From NCBI GenBank assembly GCA_022579005.1, contig MU401488.1, positions 62,001 to 126,000 of the forward strand: a stretch of 64,000 nt of DNA, in the 5' to 3' direction. Positions 34,861-45,173 of the stretch are shown one piece after another (the first letter of the stretch is position 1; each line of letters starts with the position of its first letter). The DNA comes from Poronia punctata (Eukaryota > Ascomycota > Sordariomycetes > Xylariales > Xylariaceae). The position numbers were made by a program, and so were the translations under genes. The notes under the pieces are model-generated. The model was not told the DNA's origin, made no database searches, and saw only the letters and a program-made list of their open reading frames with translations.

Positions 34861-35828
34861 TTTCAGAAACTTTGGACCTGAGAGGCGTGAAGGTTGTGGG
34901 TGCTTTATCTCCATCCGATGAGCTTTCCGAGGAGTCATGTTTGCTAAGAAGTAGCGGAAATACAAAGTAATACGTCACCTACCTACCTAGGCGGGTATCT
35001 CATTTGCTTGTGTAACACGAACAACTTCGGAAGAGGGTCATTTAAGTCTCCTAGTAGCACTTAACCTACCCTCCTTGCTGTCAACAAACTGCAAATGCGT
35101 ACGAGTATACTGAATCCTCTACATGCCCCATGAAGTTTGGGCTTTGTTCAAAGCTACCACCTCGAAAGTGGAATGAGGTATACTCGTAAATAGTACATTA
35201 CTGGTTTAAGAACCCCAACCAGGTTTCTACTAGAGACATAAGATACTCAGCCTTTAATGTGTGATGGAGAACTTTACCTGAGTGCAGGTATAACGTACCT
35301 GTTACGCTGTACTCATTTCTGAGATTCCGGGGCCGGTTAAGTGCAGTTTCATATGGGCTCCTTGTTCTTATAGTTCCATCTTTCAATATCAAACATGGTC
35401 AAGGTATGTGAGGGCCATCGTGACCTGGGTAGATCTATCTGTTTGCTTTTTGTCTAGCTTTATGTATGTATGTAGGTACCGACTTTATCATCAAATGATA
35501 TACCGCCAACTGCAGGTATGTACCTAATGAATAGGAGCTCAAAACAACATTGCAACTCCATTCAGATACATACATAACTCAATACATGTACCTTTTACGT
35601 GTTGGTAAGGTACCTGCCTTATCAAACCTTACGAGTACAGGCGAGGCAAGGACCCTCTTGAGTCTTGACCACCTGCCTGCAGGTCCAAGTTGTTCGTTCC
35701 TCCCCTCGGTGTATCCGCCTCTTAAACCCCAAGTAGCACCTTCTTTCCAACCAACAACCGTACTAGAGAAATGGGTATGTATTAAAGCTACAATGGCCGA
35801 CTGGTAATGAAGTAATGAAGCTAATACA

Positions 35829-35900
35829 AATCATGTGTTGTACAGTTAACTCATCGGCCTCCTAAGCCGAAGATTGTCGGTTCGAGTCCGACGTGCGGTG
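35829..35900 (+). pseudogene. Degenerate tRNA-Arg(CCT)-like sequence
   Basis: The 3' half is intact. The anticodon stem is TCGGC/GCCGA (35854-35858, 35866-35870) around loop CTCCTAA, anticodon CCT (35861-35863). The T arm is GTCGG-TTCGAGT-CCGAC with a perfect box B (GGTTCGAGTCC). A 3' acceptor strand GTGCGGT follows. The 5' half does not match: no upstream strand pairs well with GTGCGGT, and box A is degenerate. A T7 run follows at 35908. It is either a tRNA that lost its 5' half or a tRNA-derived element. The left boundary is approximate. Confidence 0.6.
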
Positions 35901-35907
35901 TTTACAA

Positions 35908-35914
35908 TTTTTTT
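35908..35914 (+). terminator. Pol III-type T run after the tRNA-like sequence
   Basis: Seven T residues lie eight bases after the last tRNA-like base, as expected for RNA polymerase III termination. Confidence 0.55.
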
Positions 35915-36293
35915 GCTGATTCCTTTTCAAATGGTCATAGCACAAGTCCTTTTCAGTTTTTTTTTTGAATGCCTGCTGGTATTTCTGTTTTTTTATTCTC
36001 CCGTAGATACTTCTTTGCATGAATGTCTTCACACAAGCAATTCTTTTTAGTGCTTTGTGTACATACATCTTTGTAAGCCCAGTCAGTAATCAAGTCCACC
36101 AGCACACCTTGATCACAGTCTGTATTATCGATGTTGTTAAACATCCTTACAAACAGGAAGTTATTCATCTAGAACACCCCCTTGGATGATTGGGAGTGCT
36201 AAACATTTAATTGCCTGCCAAGGCTTTGAACAAACACCTATTGACCTACATACATCATGTACATAAAGTTGAGAGGTCAGTTAAAAGCCACAT

Positions 36294-36312
36294 CCCCCCC
36301 CCCCCCCCCCCC
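36294..36312. repeat. 19-base poly-C run
   Basis: An uninterrupted run of C in noncoding DNA. Length errors are likely in sequencing such a tract. Confidence 0.85.
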
Positions 36313-37073
36313 AGGCTAGACTGACTATACCTACATACACCAGCCTTTCACCAAGGGAAGCAAAACCAACTTGAAGATATTGTCACATCAACACTCTATC
36401 TACTCCCGATCCAGGTACCTTATTAGAGAACAAGCTGCAATCCATAACTCTCCCTTTACTTGTCCTGTATAAAAGATATCACTCAGTGGCAAAGATACCC
36501 CTGAAATAAACCAGTATTACGTGTACTCGTAAACGCCCCTTCTCCCTTTTCATTAGCATCTACTTAAACTTGATTTAATTCAACTTACTTACGAGTACTT
36601 ACTTACTTATTGGGCCGGGTTTATCTTAGGTTAGGTAAAAAGTTTTTGCTTGCTTAACAAGCAAACAGAAGGACGTTACCTATTGTAAGTGATCAAACTG
36701 GCAGCTGATCAAATCATTTACACTACTAGGTACGTACCTACATAATCTTGTGTACCTCGAGATTATCCGGGATGGCCTTGTTATATAATGTAGGTACACT
36801 ACAGTGTTAGAATGTACTCGTACATGGTGAGAATTGAAATACAAGTCCTCAAGCACAAGCCACACACACACATCCATACACACACACCTACTCGTCGGTT
36901 AAAGAAGAGAAGTTAGCATGCGGCACACCTTCTAGGAGTTCCAACTATATAAGGTATGCAATCCCCCTCTCTCTCCTAATGAAAACAAACAAACGGACAT
37001 TTCTTATAACTTAAAACTAGTACGTCTACTACTGCCATAAGAAAAAGGGGAAGGAAAAAAGAAAAAAAAAGGG

Positions 37074-37082
37074 AAAAAAAAA
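37074..37082 (-). terminator. Pol III terminator of the 5S gene
   Basis: Nine A on the plus strand (T on the transcribed sense) follow directly after the 5S 3' end, with more T runs beyond. Confidence 0.8.
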
Positions 37083-37201
37083 ACGTACAACACCAGGGAT
37101 TCGCTGGTCGTCACCGACCCAACTACTGATCTGGCCCTCACCGGCTTAGCTATGGGGGAGCGGACGGGACCCCGCGTTCTCCAGTGGGTATGGTCGTACG
37201 T
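37083..37201 (-). rRNA. 5S ribosomal RNA
   Basis: The minus strand gives a 119-nt sequence that starts ACGTACGACCATACCCACTG and ends GTGTTGTACGT. The ends pair perfectly (ACGUAC with GUACGU). The internal stretches GGTCCCGTCCGCTC, AAGCCGGTGAGGGCC and TTGGGTCGGTGACGACCAGC match the fungal 5S pattern as known from Neurospora. It is a single gene set between protein genes, as in Sordariomycetes whose 5S genes are dispersed rather than in the rDNA unit. Confidence 0.95.
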
Positions 37202-37771
37202 GATTTTTTTCATGTCTTGTGGAGGTATATATACCTACACTTACTTACCTTACCCTAAACACACATTACAGGACCCAGGTAGGTAGGACATAAGGTAATG
37301 TCTATTGCCAAGGTTAAGTAAGGGGTATGTAAAGTAAGCGACGAGTACTCGTAGGTAAAAATAAATAATGATGAAACCCTTGCCTGGGAACGGAAACCAG
37401 CCCTGAATGTGTGTGTGCCCCCCCGTCAACTTCTCGCGACTGTGGTTCTGACTGGACAGTGATCGATCCGGACTGGTTTCCAATGGGATATACCGGCTGG
37501 TGTCTGGTGCCTGTTATACGAGTACGCGTATTTCTACAAACGTATTTTGTGTTCCTTCAAGTGACAGCAGTCGTTCGATCAAGTTTCATAAGTATACCCT
37601 ATCCATATATAATTTTTTATAATCTTTACGCAATTAATAATGTACGAGGTATATCCGAGCGGTTCCTTAAAATCACAATGCCATGCCACACCACGCCACG
37701 CCACGCCACGCCATCCCATGAAAATATCCCGTACCGTTAATCATAGTTTTTTTTTCTTTCCTTTTTTGTGT
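37202..37771. other. Intergenic, upstream of the 5S gene and downstream of the PPC ligase
   Basis: It contains TACTCGTA at 37346, TACGAGTA at 37517 and a CCACG tandem at 37685-37712. No coding frame is supported. Confidence 0.5.
37685..37712. repeat. CCACG/CCACA tandem repeat
   Basis: Five to six imperfect pentamer units of CCACG type lie near the 3' end of the PPC-ligase gene. Confidence 0.8.
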
Positions 37772-39025
37772 CTAGTTCGTCGACTTGGCATCTACCTTTC
37801 TTTTGGCATGAACCGCCTGGACATGCTCCGTGTGTAGTGCCTCTACCGCAGGGATAATCAAACTTTCAATCTCCAACTCGGGCTCGCCTTCAGGGAGAGA
37901 AGCGGGATCCATAGGTTCATCGCTAGTGTTCTCCTCGAGGATCGCACCACCACCTTCCCTCTCCGCCACGCCAATCAGATCCTCGAGTCCGCTCCCACTC
38001 TGAGTCTTCTTGCGGCGGGAGATGGGGACGCGAATCCACTGGTCTCGGCGGCCGGGGCTGACGAATACCACTTCCCATTTGCGCGTCGTGAGCAAATTGC
38101 CGATCACAAGATGGTGCTGATATCTGTCAAGCGAGTACTTGGCCTTGTGCACGAGAATAGCTGGGTCCGTCTCGAGCTTGAAGGACACGATCATGCCCTC
38201 AGGCGCCCAACCGTCGACGAGATTCTTGAGGAATTTGGGGACAGGGTCCAGATCGACAATCAGCCGCTTGCTGCGAGGAACGGCGGGTGACGAGTCGAAA
38301 TTATCGAAAGTCTCCTCCTCATTCCCGCCTTGCTGCTCCCGCTTCTCTGACGTGATGGTGGTAGGTCCTTGCTGCTTGGAGAAACCCTCCGTTGCATTTG
38401 TGCTTTGGATCTTGTGTTCCGACATGCGCTCCGGCGGGACGAAGAAGTCGCTTACGGCAGCGGCTAAATAAAGAAGGCCATTAGGCCCTAGTGGGCGCAT
38501 CAGCTGCGCCACGGCTCGTAGCTCATGCAGGTAGTCCGTGATTGTTACGAACGGTAGCATGAGCAAGAGGTTCTGGCTCTTGGCGGCGTTGTACTTGCGC
38601 AGCACTCGTAACATCTTTTGCTGATGGGCGGGGCCGACCACGACGCTCCCGTTGTCGCCTTCACATAGATGGTCCAAGAAGCAGTCTGTCGAGTGGCTGT
38701 AGTGACGACTGTATGGCAATAGACTGAATTGGCGATGCAAGAATATCACGGCATAGCCAGACTCGAGGAAATACTCGGCCGATGTGGCACCACGGGTTCC
38801 GGCACTGAAGTTGTCGATGAAGCGCACCGTCTGCTTCTCCAAAGGCACAGTCGTACCCCCTGAGGTGACGAGGACGACACGCCTGTTGGCAGCAGCATGC
38901 TGATTTATGAACTCCTTGGCGGCAGCAACGTGCTGCTGTAAAGCCTTAGGAGGCGGGTTGGAACTGAAGTAGGCATTCTCTACTTGGAATGAGGATGCTG
39001 ATGTGTGGGTCGAGTTACTTGCCAT
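37772..39025 (-). CDS. Phosphopantothenate-cysteine ligase (coenzyme A synthesis)
   Basis: A single frame of 417 aa from the ATG at 39025, which has A at -3 and G at +4. An in-frame ATG at 39184 would add 53 Ser-rich residues but has a weak context. The protein opens with the NPPPKALQQHVAAAKEFI helix common to eukaryotic PPC synthetases. It then has the nucleotide-binding LVTSGGTTVPLE, the RFIDNFSAGTRG motif and LAAAVSDFFVP, the hallmarks of the DFP/CoaB fold. An Asn/Gln/Glu-rich insert follows, then FKLETDPAILVHKAKYSL and VIGNLL. It joins 4'-phosphopantothenate to cysteine using ATP or CTP, the second step from pantothenate to CoA, in the cytosol. Yeast Cab2 is the counterpart. The charged C-terminal tail is long. 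Confidence 0.9.
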   Translation of the reverse strand: MASNSTHTSASSFQVENAYFSSNPPPKALQQHVAAAKEFINQHAAANRRVVLVTSGGTTVPLEKQTVRFIDNFSAGTRGATSAEYFLESGYAVIFLHRQFSLLPYSRHYSHSTDCFLDHLCEGDNGSVVVGPAHQQKMLRVLRKYNAAKSQNLLLMLPFVTITDYLHELRAVAQLMRPLGPNGLLYLAAAVSDFFVPPERMSEHKIQSTNATEGFSKQQGPTTITSEKREQQGGNEEETFDNFDSSPAVPRSKRLIVDLDPVPKFLKNLVDGWAPEGMIVSFKLETDPAILVHKAKYSLDRYQHHLVIGNLLTTRKWEVVFVSPGRRDQWIRVPISRRKKTQSGSGLEDLIGVAEREGGGAILEENTSDEPMDPASLPEGEPELEIESLIIPAVEALHTEHVQAVHAKRKVDAKSTN

Positions 39026-40477
39026 ACTGTCCTGCGATGTGGAAGAAGAAGTAGACGACACAGAGTATGACCGCGAACGATCAAGGCCTTGGGCGATGTT
39101 GAATGATAAACTCAGTGAAGGATGTGGTTCCCCCTTTTTGCCGCTACTGTGTAGCGGTTGATTTAATTCTGTCTGTGACAACATTTGGTCAAAAAGGGGT
39201 TTTCGCACTTTGCTCTATAGGCTAAGATGATTGGCATATGATAGTACAAGAGAAAGAGCAAAACGTAGGCAAGTTGTGGTCGACAAAACAGACTCATATA
39301 TATGGAAACCCTCCCGAAACATGGGGTCGGCTGCAGTGTGTCAATTAAGCTTTTGAATTACTGCGAGATGCTCATATTACACTCACCACCCCTTCAGACC
39401 TGCAGAAGTCGGACTGGGATCATTGATCAAGATGTAGGAGGGTTCCCCGGGAATTCCACTATTCCGGGCAATCCGAGGTAAAAACCTCGGTTCCCGGCGC
39501 TTCTAGTTTCGGTGGTTGTGGGAAAGGGCGGGGCCACTCATGGTTCTTTAAACTCGGCTAGAAGCGCAAATAGGAAAAGAATCGAAAAGCACTGACTTCT
39601 CGTTCCCGAAAGCTACGCGTACGTCTTACCGACGCATACGTCGGGGACGATAACCAAGACGGCCGAGAGGCTTCGGCGATTTATCTTCCTCCGAATCAAC
39701 CTAGTCAAAGAAAGTGCAAACTTACTGTATGATATTTGAGGTACAGCAACTTGGGTCGGCGCCAGTCGCGCTTGTGACAGAAAGTCCTCTTGACACTCCG
39801 GGAAACTAGGCGGATATGTAAGTCTCGCAGGTGGGAGGCTACGTGCGTCTGACACAAAAGGGGGGTTCGATCGGGAATCTGGGTCGAAGGATTTCGAATG
39901 CTTGCTTGCTTTTCTTGTCTGATTTGTTGTTGAATTACGGCGGTATCATGTATGTCATAATAAGCCTCAGCGGAGAACAACCAATGGTCAAGAGTCGATT
40001 GAATGAACGCTAACCTATTCGAGTATACATTGATACCCCTTATAAATTAGGTAGGTGTGAACCAGCCGCCAGCCACACCTGCCAGCCATCATGAGCACGT
40101 GGAGGCCCCATGTCGCAGGCGTATGATAGGGGCTGCAGTCCGTACAACCTATTGTCAAAGGGAAGTTACATGATCTATCCTTATATGTCCTATTAAATCT
40201 TAATACATACAGATGTCCATTACTTTTATATACCATTATAAATAATACCCCCCTATCATCTGTAGTCTATTCATAAAACAAGGTGTCGAAGACCCTTTTC
40301 TACATTGCTCTTTATCTTTTTCGCCATACTACTCCGAACTTGAATTGTATCATAGTGTAAATCCACTAGCCTCCCGAAGGCCACTGGAGGTCATTATATC
40401 GTAAACGAAGGAAACTTTTTCTCCCGGAAGTCTGCAGTTTTTTGAGAACCTCTAGACTCAAGTGACTCCGAGCTAGG
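39026..40477. other. Intergenic
   Basis: 5' flank of the PPC ligase and 3' flank of the transporter, both leftward. No supported gene. The first 160 bases are open in the ligase frame and could be coding if the upstream ATG is used. Confidence 0.5.
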
Positions 40478-41972
40478 TTAAAAAATGGTTCTCGGGTCCC
40501 AGCCGACACTGACGACTTTAGAAGCGTATATGGCTCCGAACGACAAGACTTGAGTAAGGCCAGTGAAGACAATCAAAGGCCAGAATGCGCCGTCGGCGGC
40601 GGTGACGATGCTGCCGGCAATCGGGATGCCAATAAGGCATGCTATTGAGACGATGGTGTAGCAAGTGGCGTAATACCGCCCATAGTGGTGGATAGAACAC
40701 AGCCTGCTTACGCAGACTGGTGTGATGGAAATGTTGTTTCCGGTCGAGAATCCGAAAAGAATGGAGAAAATGACAAGACCGGGCGTTGTGGCGCCGAATG
40801 GCAGCCACACTACGAAGCACGCGAAAATGGTGATGCCAAGGGAGATCATGTTGGAGTTGAAGGGCCCAATCTTGTCCGCCCACCAACCTGGCACGGCCCG
40901 GCCAATAACAGACGCCCCGTTCATTATGGGCAGCAATTGGAAGGCAAACCCTTCGCTAAAGCCGTGGGCGAGGGCATAACTCGAGATGTATGCCAGTGGG
41001 ATAAACAGCCCGAATTCAAGCAAAAACACGCCGAGCGTCAGAAGGAAAAAGGCCTTGTCCTTGAGAATCCGGAAGTCTGGGTGGGGGCTGATGTTCTTGG
41101 GTGCAGGAAGCCGTTTCTTCAAGAATATGTTGGAGAAGATGAGCAAGAAGAGGCAGATGAACCCTAGAGTTCGAATAGCCCAACCCCAGCCGACGCGCTT
41201 GAACAAAGACTCCAGCATCAGAGGGAAGATTACTCCGCCTACACCACCTCCTGTACTAGCTATACCGGAAGCGAGGCCCCTTTTTTCGCGGAAGTAATGC
41301 CCTACAGCCGTGATACTGGGGGTGAAGAGGAAAGACGAGGCTATCCCGTTAAGAAACCCAAAACATAAGATGAAGTGCCAATACTCTGTGCAGATGCAAA
41401 AGATTAACAACGGGCTCAGGATATCGGTGGGAGTTCCTAGCATCTGAGGTGCACTTACCAGTACATATGCTCGTGATCATCACAGCCGCTACGACGACGA
41501 TGCTTCCTGGGCCTACGAGCCATCGCGGGCCATATTTATCGAATAGGGGCCCGATATAGACGCCGCAGAAGAAGACCAGAGCGGTGTACAAGCTAAATAT
41601 CCAACCGACTGTGCCTTCGTCATAGTCCGAGAGCTGGTGTCTCGCGACATATGTTTGGAGCGCCCCGATACTGTTCAAGATTCCTAGGGCGGCTACCAGG
41701 CCGCACCAAGAGCCGAAGACTACAAGCCATGCTTCCAGGCCGCCTTCTGGGTATGTCTCCTCGCCAAGGAGTGTGACGGCGCGACCGGATTCTTCGTCAC
41801 CTTTCTCGTTCTCTGTCTGCGGAGCATCGGCCTGCACCACAAACATCTGGGGACTCAGGTTCGGATGAAGGTTGACATCTTGTCCTTCGGCCTCGCACTT
41901 CTCTGGGACAACACTGGGGGCCCTCGAGAAGTCATATTGCGACGTTCGTGCGGAATCTCCCGGGTCTCCCAT
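40478..41972 (-). CDS. MFS transporter, monocarboxylate-permease (MCH) type
   Basis: Exons 41972-41459 and 41385-40478 give 473 aa. The intron has donor GTAAGT and acceptor CAG, and joins SICT to EYWHF in phase. A soluble N-terminal tail of about 80 residues precedes YPEGGLEAWLVVFGSWCG, the usual start of fungal MCT-like permeases. About 12 membrane helices follow. Motifs include GPLFDKYGPRW (the MFS loop 2-3 signature), GIASSFLFTPSITAVGHYF and REKRGLASGIASTGGGVGGV, which is highly typical of this subfamily. Members move monocarboxylates, riboflavin or other small molecules with protons at the plasma membrane. The substrate cannot be told from sequence, and no metabolic neighbours help. Confidence 0.9.
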
Positions 41973-43257
41973 CTCGTGGGAGACACTCTGTTTAACGGAA
42001 ATGGAAGATCTTCTTATGACTCAAGAAAGGTAAAGGTAGATAGACTGTGGAGGAAACAGTATTATTCTTTTTCTTTGTCTTCTTCCCTTTCCCAGGAGAA
42101 TTCTGTGACCACCACACTGGGCTAGCTTGTTACTCGGCCCGTTCAAAGATTCGGTCGCCACTTGCTCGGATATACCCCTTTAGATATTACACAATGGCAG
42201 CCGTGGATTGGAGTTCTAGGATCTATATTATTTACAACAGACTCGGTCTCGGTTGAGACTGTACAGATTTTTCTTCTCTTTTACCTGAAAAAAAGTAGTT
42301 TTCTGTCCCACGGAAGGCGCCGACTTTCCCAGCCCACTTATTCCTGACCGCCCCGCCATAAGAAAATGAAGTCTAGAATTTTTAGGGGGAGAAAATAGAA
42401 TGGGCGAAGAAAATAGAATGCAGAAAGGAACAATTTTGATAACCATTACGTTTACAATACGGACTTATCTGGGGGAAACGGGCCTATCTAGGGAATCCCC
42501 TTGTTAGAATTCTGCGTTGCCCCCACATTACGGGCACAACCTGAGTGAACCTGTGTGACCGTTGAAACCGTTGGTGAATGATAGTGTCAGGCTAGCGGAG
42601 TTTATTTGCCGGACTGGAGTCGGAAATGCATGTGTTCAGCCTAGTAAAAATGGGCTATTTCAGGTCCGAGCTCCAGAGTCTTGAAGAGCCCCTTCTTCAC
42701 GCCTTACTTCTTCTCGTAATGTTACCTTGACTAGAGGTAGTGAACAGAATGCTCCTTCTGGTGGCATTTGGGATGTTGTATTTGGGATGTTGTAGGCGGT
42801 GCTAATGCAATGCTAGGTATATCCTTAGGTTAGTGCCTGCAGTAACCGAGCATCCAATTTGAAGTCTTGACTCCATCGCATATTGAGCAATGCTACGTAG
42901 ATGCTACCTAGGTAGTTTCCACATCTGATGGATTGCCGGTGTGCATACTACAAGATGATCCTAAACCAGGCGCAGTATACTCGCAGTGCCTCTTTTCTCC
43001 CGTTAAACCAAAGAACAGGTCAACCCTAAATAAGTATGTATCTGACTGGTATCATATAAATTAGAAGAGGTGCTATTGAACAATCGTGGTTGTGCTTTAT
43101 GATAAGGTTGAGGAGTGTGATAATACATACGATATGGGGAATCCACCGTCGATCACAGCTTCAACATTGGAACCCTTGTGAAAAAAGGGGGCATATTATA
43201 TAATATTGGGTATCATTTGGATAACATGGCGACATCTTTTCAGTCACTTTATATCCT
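41973..43257. other. Intergenic
   Basis: 5' flank of the transporter and 3' flank of the WBP11-like gene. I see no coding frame or RNA. A short duplicated phrase (GGGATGTTGTA) occurs near 42770-42794. Confidence 0.5.
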
Positions 43258-44166
43258 TTAAACTTCGTTATCATCCGCTACTTCTTCCACAGTGGCTCGT
43301 TGAGGCCGGGATATGGGTGCCGCTTCAGTATCGGCAGCAGGGGCCGGGGCGGGAGCGCCCTTCAAGTAACCTTCTTTCTCAAGACGATCCGCTTCCTCCG
43401 GTTCTATTAGACCGCCCTGCCCTTTGCTTTTGTTGAGTTTCATCTGGACGGCCGTGGGCACGAATGCGCTGACAGCTTCCTTCCGTAAATCGCGGACCGC
43501 AGGTTTAGCCTCGTATACCGTTTTGACTTCGACAGGAGGCGCTGGTGTTCTCTCTTGATGGTGAGACGGTCGTCCTGCTCGGTCACCCAGTGGTGTATTG
43601 TTCGCATTGGTCGGTTGGTCTGTATTCCTCGCCGCCCTGCGCTTTGCGTACCATTGATCCATTATTTCCTTCGGGATAGGGGGTGGCGTATCTCGTGGCA
43701 TGGGTATAGATTTAACGTCTTCGGGGATATCGTCGTCGTCGCTTGAAGCATCCTCGCGGCCTCTCCTCCTCTTGCCAAGCACCCCTGCATCCTTTCCGTC
43801 GGATCTTGAGCCGCCGTGGCCAAAGGAGGGCGCCCGATCACCTAACGCTTCTCTCGCTTTCAACACTGCTCGGAGATCACGTTCCAAACCCTCCAGAACA
43901 TCTTCTTCATGTTTTGTGAGCTTGCCACCGGCCGAAGTTATTTGTTTCAAGTCGTCAATTTGCTTTTGCAATCTAGCGGGATTCCGGTTTGCAAGTTTCT
44001 CGTTTCTACGCGCAGCAACATCGGCCTTCCCTAATGAGAGAAGTTAGAGTAGCTCTATTTCAACAGCCGTCCACTGGGCTTATTAGAGCTCACCTTTCTT
44101 GATCGCTTTAGCTTTCTCGGCTTTGCGCTGGGCCTGGACAGGATTGAAATTGCGTTCCTTGGGCAT
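43258..44166 (-). CDS. WBP11-like splicing factor
   Basis: Exons 44166-44094 and 44030-43258 give 281 aa. The intron has donor GTGAGC and acceptor TAG. The N terminus, MPKERNFNPVQAQRKAEKAK followed by AIKKGKADVAARRNEKLANR, is the diagnostic Wbp11 domain. Next come a coiled-coil-like ARLQKQIDDLKQI, an acidic Asp/Glu patch, and RDTPPPIPKEI, a Pro-rich site of the kind bound by WW domains. A helix at about 215 (VSAFVPTAVQMKL) is shared with the family. Human WBP11 is much longer (about 640 residues), so this is a compact fungal form. It should act in the nucleus in pre-mRNA splicing. The gene is divergent from the COT1-type kinase gene. Confidence 0.88.
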
Positions 44167-45173
44167 TTCGACAGATTGAAAGGGCTATCGCAAGGCAACA
44201 ATTCTTCTCTAATGCGTGAGCTAACTAGAACTATGTGTGTTGCAAGGGAAAATATCTCGACCGAGGCTGTTGTCGGAGAATAGAAGTAGGTACGAGTAAG
44301 CAAGTGGTTTGTTTCGTTTGCGTCACTGTAGTGTTCCACGCGAATTAGATGTCAGATACAGTAATCAAACGCGCGCACACTGTGTTGACGAATGTCCCTG
44401 ATGCACTTTCAGCGAGTACCTATTTCTGCCTGTTCTTGCCTGAGCTGTACTTACATACGAGGGATGTCTCCCTTGTGCTCGTACTAATGACACTGTGTGC
44501 TTCCAGTGCTCTCGTAACACCAGTCACCCAGTCTCATTACACTATCGCGGTCCAGCAATGAAGGTTCGGCAACTTGGCTTGGTTTCTACAGACTACTCGT
44601 ATACGAAAGATAAGAGCTGCAGAGGTGTGGTGCGGCTGGATGCAAGGACCCAGACATATCTGTTTGATAGGGTAGTACCTACAGATCTATTAAGACCCTG
44701 CAATTCTAATTACTCGTACTAGGGGAGGTACATACCGGCTGCTAGGGCGACGGGGTAACAAATGTTTACAAGTCACATCTTACCCCGCCAAATACCAGTG
44801 CCTTGTTGCAGGGTACCTAACCAAGCCATTGTACGAGTACTGGGTAAATTCCAGAGCCCAATCGTTTTTGGACCAGCATCATTTGGACCTCGTCTCATCC
44901 AAAATCTGGCGATCGCCTGCATCGTCCCTGTCCCACCGTCTCAAACTCATTGAGACGGAACTTTTCTTTTCTTTTCTAGATCATCGTTCTCCGTTTCCCT
45001 CTCCGCCTGCATTTTGATTGGACTTAGCCTCTACATTTACGCCATTCTTGTTAGGCCCCTCTGACCGCGAGGGCGTCCCCGCGGTTCTGATTTGTTTACA
45101 GGCGGATTTATTAGTTACGGGCCGAGGCTCCCTTGTTCATACTCCTTCTTAACGGCACACACCAGTCGACGAC
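44167..45173. promoter_or_regulatory. Divergent promoter between WBP11-like and cot1-like genes
   Basis: A 1-kb spacer with four TACGAGTA-type octamers (44291, 44594, 44711, 44832), the densest set near gene starts in the window. No other named element is recognised. Confidence 0.5.

Larger units (their letters stand above)
34861..37082. other. Gene-poor stretch with a tRNA-like sequence and a poly-C run
   Basis: No protein gene is supported. It holds seven TACGAGTA-type octamers (35100 to 36815), the tRNA-Arg-like sequence, a 19-base C run at 36294-36312, CA repeats near 36865, and a purine-rich run that serves as the 5S terminator on the other strand. Confidence 0.5.

Noticed and set aside
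36294..36312. Poly-C run as a structural element
   Set aside because: A single homopolymer; most simply slippage or a sequencing artefact.
39026..39184. N-terminal extension of the phosphopantothenate-cysteine ligase from ATG 39184
   Set aside because: Weak start context and Ser-rich sequence unlike the family; ATG at 39025 has a strong context and gives a normal length. Not fully excluded.
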